A stretch of 64,000 nucleotides of DNA from Planctobacterium sp965279005. Its GTDB lineage: Bacteria > Pseudomonadota > Gammaproteobacteria > Enterobacterales > Alteromonadaceae. The DNA lies in NCBI GenBank assembly GCA_965279005.1, contig CBDIHK010000024.1, positions 124,001 through 188,000 on the forward strand, read 5' to 3'. A program made the translations under genes and the position numbers. The notes below the pieces were generated by a model. That model did no database searches. It was not told where the DNA came from and worked only from the letters and a program-made list of their open reading frames with translations. This document shows positions 58,649 through 64,000 of this stretch, one piece after another. The stretch's first letter is position 1, and each line of letters starts with the position of its first letter.

Positions 58649-59086
58649 GTGATTGCACTTTTGCAGCGGGTAAAACAAGCCAATGTCACAGTAGGGGATG
58701 AGACTGTTGGTAGCATTGGTGCCGGGATCCTAGTGTTGCTTGGCGTGGAGGCGGACGACGATGTGGCTAAGTGCGAGCGTTTGGCACAAAGGGTAGCTAA
58801 CTATCGAATATTCCCGGATGCCGAGGGAAAAATGAACCTGAATGTGCAGCAAGCCTCAGGCGAAATTTTAGTGGTATCGCAATTTACCTTGCTGGCTGAC
58901 ACCAGGAAAGGCAACCGGCCTAGTTTTTCCAAGGCAGGCTCGCCCGCACTGGGCAAAGCCTTGTATGAGCATTTTATACAAGCGGTGGAACAGGAGGGGG
59001 TTAACTGTGCTAGTGGCCAGTTTGCCGCAGACATGCAAGTTGGCCTGGTCAATGATGGGCCGGTGACGTTTTGGTTGCAGCAATAA
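58649..59086 (+). CDS. dtd: D-aminoacyl-tRNA deacylase
   Basis: 145 residues, the normal length. MNLNVQQASGEILVVSQFTLLAD carries the SQxT active site and MQVGLVNDGPVTFWLQ the cross-subunit GPxT motif. It removes D-amino acids and glycine from wrongly charged tRNAs. I start it at the GTG giving (M)IALLQRV, with AAGGAG six bases upstream; the in-frame GTG 27 bases earlier lacks such a site. Confidence 0.95.
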   Translation: MIALLQRVKQANVTVGDETVGSIGAGILVLLGVEADDDVAKCERLAQRVANYRIFPDAEGKMNLNVQQASGEILVVSQFTLLADTRKGNRPSFSKAGSPALGKALYEHFIQAVEQEGVNCASGQFAADMQVGLVNDGPVTFWLQQ

Positions 59087-59113
59087 TGTTGCTGCTGACT
59101 AGAGCAACAGGCT

Positions 59114-59857
59114 CTATAGCAATTCAATGATACTGTTTAATTGCAGGCCATAGTGCTTGCACATCCGCATTAGTTTTTGATCATACTCTACTTTGGACAA
59201 CCCAGACTTGCTGGCCAATAGCACCTTGTTGCGAAACCCAGGTATGCCAAATAAGCGTGGGGGATTTTCGCTCAGGTCGGTTACGCACTTTATTACCCAG
59301 TCATTTTGGCTTTCCAAAGGGTGAATTAGGTTGGCAACTAAAATGCCATCTTCAGACAAACAGCGAAAACAATCTCGGTAAAAATCGGGCTCTTGTAAAA
59401 AAACTGGGCTGGCATTGGCTGAAAAGAGATCCACAAACAGTATGTCCAGCCCCGCCAGCTGTTTTACAGCCAATCCAGCGTCTTGCTGCACAATGCTTGC
59501 TGGGAGTGTGCCAGGATTAAAATAAGTTTGGAAACAGGCAATGACTTCCGAAGACAGCTCAATACTGGTAAATTGAAGCTTTGGAAAGTAATGCTGGAAA
59601 AACCTTTGCAACGCGCCTCCGCCTAGGCCAAGTTCAACTGCAGTGCTTGGCGACGGTCGGTAATACAGCGCCATTAACATAGCACTGAGGTGCGGCAGCA
59701 CTAAATTATGTGGTTGTCGCACATCCATTACGGTCTGCAAGGTGTCATTAATCCTAAGCCAACGATATTGGTTATTTTCTTCGACATATAGGGCCTGCCC
59801 CTGTAGTTTAGTCAAGTGCAACAGGTGCTGACCTTCTAGATTGTCTGGTTTAAACAT
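59114..59857 (-). CDS. SpeE-like methyltransferase-fold protein
   Basis: 247 residues with a spermidine-synthase-like Rossmann fold but without the N-terminal beta domain of true SpeE. AVELGLGGGALQRFF is the nucleotide loop, SIELSSEVIACFQTYF carries the ribose-binding Glu, DILFVDLFSAN the catalytic-region Asp, and ILVANLIHP follows. Full polyamine synthase activity is doubtful. Single gene on the opposite strand to dtd and yiiD. Confidence 0.8.
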   Translation of the reverse strand: MFKPDNLEGQHLLHLTKLQGQALYVEENNQYRWLRINDTLQTVMDVRQPHNLVLPHLSAMLMALYYRPSPSTAVELGLGGGALQRFFQHYFPKLQFTSIELSSEVIACFQTYFNPGTLPASIVQQDAGLAVKQLAGLDILFVDLFSANASPVFLQEPDFYRDCFRCLSEDGILVANLIHPLESQNDWVIKCVTDLSENPPRLFGIPGFRNKVLLASKSGLSKVEYDQKLMRMCKHYGLQLNSIIELL

Positions 59858-59915
59858 AATGTCTGTGCGGTTTTTAACATCGGTCTACCATAACCTGATT
59901 ATAGGGAAAATGTGA

Positions 59916-60821
59916 ATGTATAGAGTTATGACTCCCAGTAGTGAAGCTGAGCTGGAAGCCTATTTTAAATTCCGCTGGCAGGTTTTAAGGGAGCCATTTA
60001 AATTTCCCCCCGGTTCTGAGAAGGATGAATACGAAACCGTAGGGGAACACCGTATGGTTGTCGACGCCAGTGGTAATATCATTGCTGCCGGTAGGGTTCA
60101 CTTGAATACAGAAGAAGAAGCGCAAATCCGGCACATTGCCGTTTCTAAAGAGAAGCGTAACAAAGGCCTGGGTAGCTTGATCCTGGCGGCATTGGAAGAC
60201 GAAGCCCGCAAGCAGGGGGCTTGCAGGGCTGTGACTAATAGCCTGGATGCGTCTGTGGGCTTCTTTAAAGCCGCCGGATACCAAGTGCAAAAGCAAACGG
60301 CTGAAGAGTTGGACAAGCAGAATCGCCAACAAATGGTGAAAAAACTAGATGAGCTCAATGCCACTTTGTTGCATCCAAAGTGGTGCCAACAGTTGCAATC
60401 CACATGGCATGAAACCATTCCTATTTCCGAACAGATGGGCATCAAGCTGTTCCAATACACTGGAAAAACGTTGGAAGCCAGGGCGTCGTTAAATAAAAAC
60501 ATTAACCTGCACGGCACTATGTTCGCTGGCAGCATCTTTTCCCTGGCAACTTTAACTGGCTGGGGCATGATATTCCTGCAATTAAAAGAGCGGGGTTTAG
60601 ACGGTGAGATTGTCTTGGGAGATGGCAATATCCACTACCATAAACCCGTGACAGCCCAGCCCAGGGCACTGTGTCATATCGAGTCCCTTAGCGGTAAGTT
60701 TAGTTACGTGGAAAAACGCAAAAAATGCCGCTTAGATTTGCTAGTCGAAATTAAGGACGGCGATGTAGCGGTTGCAGAGTTTAAGGGCGTGTATTGGGTG
60801 TTGCCCATTCGCACAGACTAA
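59916..60821 (+). CDS. yiiD: YiiD: GNAT acetyltransferase fused to YiiD_C thioesterase-like domain
   Basis: 301 residues. The N-terminal GNAT domain (about 1-150; IRHIAVSKEKRNKGLGSLILAALEDEARKQGA is the acetyl-CoA site) is followed by the hot-dog YiiD_C domain (about 165-300; LNKNINLHGTMFAGSIFSLATLTGWGM). The same fusion exists in E. coli near dtd. The C-terminal part may be a thioesterase; the physiological substrate is unknown. Confidence 0.92.
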   Translation: MYRVMTPSSEAELEAYFKFRWQVLREPFKFPPGSEKDEYETVGEHRMVVDASGNIIAAGRVHLNTEEEAQIRHIAVSKEKRNKGLGSLILAALEDEARKQGACRAVTNSLDASVGFFKAAGYQVQKQTAEELDKQNRQQMVKKLDELNATLLHPKWCQQLQSTWHETIPISEQMGIKLFQYTGKTLEARASLNKNINLHGTMFAGSIFSLATLTGWGMIFLQLKERGLDGEIVLGDGNIHYHKPVTAQPRALCHIESLSGKFSYVEKRKKCRLDLLVEIKDGDVAVAEFKGVYWVLPIRTD

Positions 60822-60852
60822 TACCGATTCCATTAAGTATTTGAACTACAAT

Positions 60853-60881
60853 AAAAAAGCCGCTGGATTGCGGCTTTTTTT
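60853..60881. terminator. bidirectional terminator between yiiD and rpoH
   Basis: AAAAAAGCCGC, loop TGGATT, GCGGCTTTTTTT between converging genes. Confidence 0.93.
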
Positions 60882-60911
60882 GGTTTGCTTGAAGCATTGC
60901 AGTGAATGGTG

Positions 60912-61763
60912 CTAACCCATTGCAACCTGCAATTTTTTCATGGCATTTTTCTCTATTTGGCGAACTCGTTCAGCTGAAACACTATATTTGTCAGCCAAGT
61001 CCTGTAGCGTGGTTTTATCTTCGTTTAACCAGCGGGTGCGGACGATGTGTTGGCTGCGCTCATCTAGTGTTTTCAATGCGGCATAGAGCCTGCGTGATGC
61101 GTTTTGATCCCAGTCAGCGTTGATCACGCTGGCCTCAACATCTTCGCTCTTGTCTTCCAAATACTGGACTGGAGCAAAGCTGCCGGTCTCGTCATCGTCT
61201 GCAGACAGGTCAAACGCTTGGTCTTGGGAGCTCATACGGGCTTCCATTTGCAATACTTCTTTTGTGCTTACGCCCAGCTCTTTTGCCACGGTTTGAACTT
61301 CTTCGTGAGTGAACCAGCCTAAACGCTTCTTCGCTTTACGCAAGTTAAAGAACAGTTTGCGCTGCGCTTTAGTTGTGGCGACTTTAACAATTCGCCAGTT
61401 GCGCAATACATATTCATGGATCTCAGCTTTAATCCAATGCACTGCAAAGGACACTAGGCGCACACCCATAGTTGGGTCGAAGCGCTTAACCGCTTTCATA
61501 AGGCCGATGTTACCTTCTTGGATCAGGTCAGCTTGTGGTAAACCGTATCCAGAATAAGACTTTGCAATATGTACCACGAAACGCAGGTGGGACATAATCA
61601 ATTTACGGGCTGATTCAAGATCTTCCTGTTCTTGCAGACGTGTTGCTAAGGCACGCTCCTCTTCAGCGGCCAGCATGTCAATGCTGCTCACGTACTGAAT
61701 ATATGAATCCAAGCTGCCACTTTGAGGGATGCTCAGCGCCATGGATTGCATTTTTGTGCTCAT
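60912..61763 (-). CDS. rpoH: heat-shock sigma factor RpoH (sigma-32)
   Basis: 283 residues. Region 2 (LRFVVHIAKSYSGYGLPQADLIQEGNIGLMKAVKRFDP and the -10 recognition segment LVSFAVHWIKAEIHEYVLRNWRIVKVATTKAQRKLFFNLR) includes the RpoH box (QRKLFFNLR). Region 4 ends in SVSAERVRQIEKNAMKKLQ. It directs RNA polymerase to heat-shock promoters. The ftsYEX genes that precede it in many relatives are not here; it stands alone with a 315-bp upstream region. Confidence 0.97.
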   Translation of the reverse strand: MSTKMQSMALSIPQSGSLDSYIQYVSSIDMLAAEEERALATRLQEQEDLESARKLIMSHLRFVVHIAKSYSGYGLPQADLIQEGNIGLMKAVKRFDPTMGVRLVSFAVHWIKAEIHEYVLRNWRIVKVATTKAQRKLFFNLRKAKKRLGWFTHEEVQTVAKELGVSTKEVLQMEARMSSQDQAFDLSADDDETGSFAPVQYLEDKSEDVEASVINADWDQNASRRLYAALKTLDERSQHIVRTRWLNEDKTTLQDLADKYSVSAERVRQIEKNAMKKLQVAMG

Positions 61764-62078
61764 CTATTACCTCGTTACTTTTTGCCGCAGGAATCCTACC
61801 ATAGGAGACCGTCGATCGCTATATAGCATTCTACGTAAATTCTGACTTATTTGGTTTGCTAAAAATCAAATAAGTTCAATCTTAATTCGTAGAAGGGCTT
61901 TCCTTATTAATAGGAACTGGTAAAGTCTACTGCTATTTCGTGTCGATTGATTGGGTTTTCAAGAGTAAAGTGTAACAAAGTCGATAAGCGGCGGTTCAAA
62001 GAGTGCTTTACCTGGCTCGGCTAAACCCCCGTTTTTGGTGCTATCGCAGTTGGATTGTCCGAACGTTGAGGTTGTTGA
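61764..62078. other. 315-bp divergent region rpoH / EAL-HDOD gene
   Basis: No gene is supported. It contains a nested inverted repeat at 61831-61892 (listed separately) and must hold the promoters of both divergent genes. No strong sigma-70 match stands out. Confidence 0.5.
61831..61892. repeat. nested inverted repeat upstream of rpoH
   Basis: An inner perfect 9-bp pair ACTTATTTG (61845-61853) / CAAATAAGT (61867-61875), and an outer CTACG...AATT / AATT...CGTAG flank, lie 68-129 bp before the rpoH ATG. It could be an operator or a 5'-UTR structure. rpoH is known to be controlled by RNA structure in E. coli, but no similarity to that thermometer is claimed. Confidence 0.5.
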
Positions 62079-63296
62079 ATGTTTGCATATGTTGCGCGTC
62101 AAGCGATTTTAGACAGGGATAAAAATGTCTTTGGCTATGAATTGCTATTCAGGGATGGCAAGCAAAATTGTTTCCCCAATATCGCGCCTGATGAAGCCAC
62201 TTCCAAAATACTAGCCAGTAACCACCTTACCCTGGGCTTAGACGAAATTACTGGCGGCAAAATCTCATTTATCAACTTCTACGAAGATACCCTGCTATAC
62301 CGTTTCCCCACATCGCTCGACCCCATGGGGGTTGTTATTGAGATTGTCGAGACCGCACCTATTAGCAACGCCTTGCTAGCAGCATGTAAACATATAAAGC
62401 AACTTGGCTATCGCTTGGCACTGGACGATCACGATTTTGATCCCAAGTGGGACGTGTTCCTACCTTTTATTGATATCGTGAAAGTGGATATCCGTGAAAG
62501 TGACTATGACACCATTAAGCGCAATGTTCCCAAGTTCAAAGAAGCCAAAGTTAAGCTGATCGCAGAGAAGGTAGAGAATTACAAAGAGTTTGAGCAATAC
62601 CACGAACTGGGATTCGATTATTACCAGGGTTATTTTTACGCCAAACCAGAAGTTATCAAACAGAAAAACATCCCTTCTTCTAAACTGTCCTTGATTGAGC
62701 TAATAGGTGAAAGCTCAAAAATGGAAATGGACTTCAATAAGATTAACGGCATAATCGAACGCGACGTTGCGCTTTCTTACATGCTGCTGCGCTTTATCAA
62801 TAATCCATTGGTCAACAAGCGCAACAAAATCACGTCACTTCGGCATGCCCTTAATTATATGGGGGAAGTGGAATTAAAAAAATTCATTGCCTTACTAGCC
62901 CTTGCCAATCTGGGTGATGAAAAACCCATGGAGCTTTTACAGGTTTCACTGGTACGGGCGAAATTCTGCGAATTGCTGGCCCAACACAGGCACGAATCTG
63001 AAAACCCGCCAAAAGGTTTCTTGGTGGGCCTGTTTTCTGCCATTGACGCCCTGCTTGACAGGAAAATGGAAGATATTGTTGGTAACCTGCCTTTGACCGA
63101 GGATCTCAAGCTAGCCTTGTGTGGCCAAAAGAACAACCTGCTGTTTTATTTAGAAATTGCCAAAACCTTCGAAACCGGCAACTGGCTGCGCACCCGCAAG
63201 CTAGCCAAAGCCATCAAAGTGGACCAAAAACTATTGCACGGTATCTACAACCAGGCACTAGTCTGGAGCAACGCCATGCGCCAAGCTGTGGGGTGA
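62079..63296 (+). CDS. EAL-HDOD signalling protein (YuxH family)
   Basis: 405 residues. The N-terminal EAL-like domain (about 1-200) has YELLF in place of EAL but keeps several catalytic positions: IEIVET, LALDDHDFD (Asp-Asp), VKVDI (Lys) and IAEKVEN (Glu). The C-terminal HDOD domain (about 205-400; LIELIGESSKMEMDFNKINGIIERDVALSYMLLRFINNPL) is an HD-related output domain without obvious catalytic His-Asp. Relatives such as CdgJ of Vibrio act in motility and biofilm control. It is the last gene in the window. Confidence 0.92.
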   Translation: MFAYVARQAILDRDKNVFGYELLFRDGKQNCFPNIAPDEATSKILASNHLTLGLDEITGGKISFINFYEDTLLYRFPTSLDPMGVVIEIVETAPISNALLAACKHIKQLGYRLALDDHDFDPKWDVFLPFIDIVKVDIRESDYDTIKRNVPKFKEAKVKLIAEKVENYKEFEQYHELGFDYYQGYFYAKPEVIKQKNIPSSKLSLIELIGESSKMEMDFNKINGIIERDVALSYMLLRFINNPLVNKRNKITSLRHALNYMGEVELKKFIALLALANLGDEKPMELLQVSLVRAKFCELLAQHRHESENPPKGFLVGLFSAIDALLDRKMEDIVGNLPLTEDLKLALCGQKNNLLFYLEIAKTFETGNWLRTRKLAKAIKVDQKLLHGIYNQALVWSNAMRQAVG

Positions 63297-63314
63297 GGGA
63301 GGAATCTTTAGGCG

Positions 63315-63345
63315 CGTAGCGCCGCCCGACCGAACGACTGGCCAA
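63315..63345 (+). repeat. 31-bp repeat A, copy 1
   Basis: A sequence beginning CGTAGCGCCGCCCGACCGAA and ending GGCCAA, repeated exactly at 63641-63671. It runs into the hairpin CTGGCC-AACGGAC-GGCCAG (63338-63356). Confidence 0.9.
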
Positions 63346-63362
63346 CGGACGGCCAGGCCGGA

Positions 63363-63432
63363 AGCCCCTACCATGGATGGGTTAAACCTCGACCTTTAAT
63401 ATTTCACAATACCTGATTACATCAAGGAACTA
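63363..63432 (+). repeat. 70-bp repeat B, copy 1 (diverged)
   Basis: Starts AGCCCCTACCATGGATGGG and ends TGATTACATCAAGGAAC. It aligns with the two later copies but with many substitutions, except in the shared GATTACATCAAGGA block. Confidence 0.7.
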
Positions 63433-63489
63433 TTGGTTTCAGCGATGCTTTGCCAGGGGGGAACGCCAGACAAGTGGACGTCTGGCCGA

Positions 63490-63538
63490 CTATTTTTTCT
63501 GGAACAAAATAGAACATCCGAAGGATGGCCCGAAGGGT
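63490..63538 (+). repeat. three-hairpin element, copy E4
   Basis: Stem CTATTTT (63490-63496), loop TTCTGGAAC, stem AAAATAG (63506-63512); spacer AAC; ATCC-GAA-GGAT (63516-63526); G; GCCC-GAA-GGGT (63528-63538); then GG. The architecture is that of E2 and E3, with compensatory changes in every stem (for example AGCC/GGCT becomes ATCC/GGAT). Confidence 0.6.
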
Positions 63539-63560
63539 GGAGGGCAGGAGCCCGGAATAA

Positions 63561-63630
63561 AGCCCTTACCAGGGAAGGTTTAAACCTCATTTCTTAATAC
63601 TCCTTTGTATTTGATTACATCAAGGAATAG
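63561..63630 (+). repeat. 70-bp repeat B, copy 2
   Basis: AGCCCTTACCAGGGAAGG, then the palindrome AGGTTTAAACCT, and ending GATTACATCAAGGAATAG. It is nearly identical to the copy at 63931-64000, 370 bp downstream. Confidence 0.9.
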
Positions 63631-63640
63631 TTGATGTCCC

Positions 63641-63671
63641 CGTAGCGCCGCCCGACCGAACGACTGGCCAA
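63641..63671 (+). repeat. 31-bp repeat A, copy 2
   Basis: Exact repeat of 63315-63345, lying 10 bp after repeat B copy 2. Confidence 0.9.
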
Positions 63672-63930
63672 TGGGTGAAGCGAGACTCTGTAGGTGCACC
63701 GCACCGCCTCGCTGAACGGCCTGCCAAGGGTGAACAACGAAACAGAAACAGCGAATACTTGGAGCTGTTTCCGTTGTGAACGGAAGGGCAAGGGACGCCC
63801 GACCTGGACTTTTTACAAAGGACAGGATGTCCGGCTAAAAAGGCGAGGCTGGGTGACGATCATCAGGGATGTGTTTAAGACTTACTTTCTAGTGTTGCGA
63901 CACTGAATCCTTTGACATTATTTGGCCGGG

Positions 63931-64000
63931 AGCCCTTACCAGGGAAGGTTTAAACCTCATTTCTTAATACTCCATTGCATTTGATTACATCAAGGAGTAG
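63931..64000 (+). repeat. 70-bp repeat B, copy 3 (at window edge)
   Basis: Nearly identical to 63561-63630, with a few substitutions near the end (TCCATTGCAT and GGAGTAG). The array may continue beyond the window. Confidence 0.9.

Larger units (their letters stand above)
63297..64000. other. non-coding mosaic repeat region
   Basis: The last 704 bp contain no supported gene. They hold two perfect 31-bp copies (63315 and 63641), three copies of a 70-bp block (63363, 63561, 63931), element E4 and several other hairpins, including TTCCGTT-GTG-AACGGAA at 63769-63785. A 70-codon plus-strand frame at 63694-63906 crosses these repeats and is rejected. Confidence 0.75.

Noticed and set aside
59114..59857. 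Spermidine synthase speE
   Set aside because: The N-terminal domain is missing and no speD is adjacent; only the fold is supported.
63694..63906. 70-codon plus-strand frame near the window end
   Set aside because: It runs through hairpins between repeats, with a composition typical of non-coding repeat DNA.
63297..64000. CRISPR array or integron attC sites
   Set aside because: Repeat spacing is irregular and units are 31 and 70 bp without uniform spacers. I see no GTTRRRY/RYYYAAC integron core pairs, and no cas or integrase gene.

Overview
The window is chromosomal DNA of a gammaproteobacterium. Gene order recalls the Alteromonadales/Aeromonadales side of the class, but I cannot name a genus. 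The clues are a MetJ repressor, an IlvY-controlled class II ketol-acid reductoisomerase, an attenuated ilvGMEA operon, a MutL without the endonuclease motif (as in methyl-directed repair lineages), and Rsd, RpoH and Hfq of enterobacterial type. Nearly all of the DNA is housekeeping genes in compact operons. I see no insertion sequence, prophage, CRISPR array or rRNA.

Layout. 1-3.7 kb: the end of a GPH-type sugar transporter, a secreted trypsin-like protease with a double operator, a CBS-domain protein and a quinone reductase. 3.7-4.43 kb: a tRNA-Arg(CCG) gene followed by tandem repeats that carry copies of its last 19 nt, together with unusual hairpin elements. 4.7-12.5 kb: cytochrome c5, a GAF-GAF-GGDEF-EAL protein, a sulfotransferase, Rep helicase, UbiK, and a GlxA-type regulator divergent from a small membrane protein. 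12.5-22.3 kb: branched-chain amino acid synthesis (leader peptide, attenuator, ilvG-ilvM-ilvE-ilvA on the minus strand, comM, and divergent ilvY/ilvC). 22.5-30.9 kb: envelope proteins, Rho, Rsd, NudC, HemE. 30.4-44.8 kb: queG divergent from a long plus-strand run nnr-tsaE-ami-mutL-miaA-hfq-hflX-hflK-hflC-aminotransferase-yjeT-purA. 44.8-51.5 kb: aldehyde dehydrogenase, a VOC protein, a GGDEF protein and the fadBA beta-oxidation operon. 51.9-63.3 kb: slt, pepQ, metJ/metF with met boxes, yihY, dtd, a SpeE-like protein, yiiD, rpoH and an EAL-HDOD protein. 63.3-64 kb: non-coding mosaic repeats.

The gene order joins several blocks that in E. coli lie apart: rep/ilv/yifB/ilvYC/rho; rsd-nudC-hemE; yjeE-amiB-mutL-miaA-hfq-hflXKC-yjeT-purA; pepQ/fadBA; and yihY-dtd-yiiD. 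Three proteins carry c-di-GMP domains (GGDEF and/or EAL).

The most unusual signal is not a protein. Four copies of a three-hairpin element (a 7-9 bp stem with a loop ending in GGA, then two mini-hairpins, usually with GAA loops) occur at the tRNA-Arg locus and again about 59 kb away at the window end. Their stems differ in sequence but keep pairing. Two of them sit in tandem repeats that are otherwise 132/137 identical, so the stem appears to have been exchanged as a paired block.
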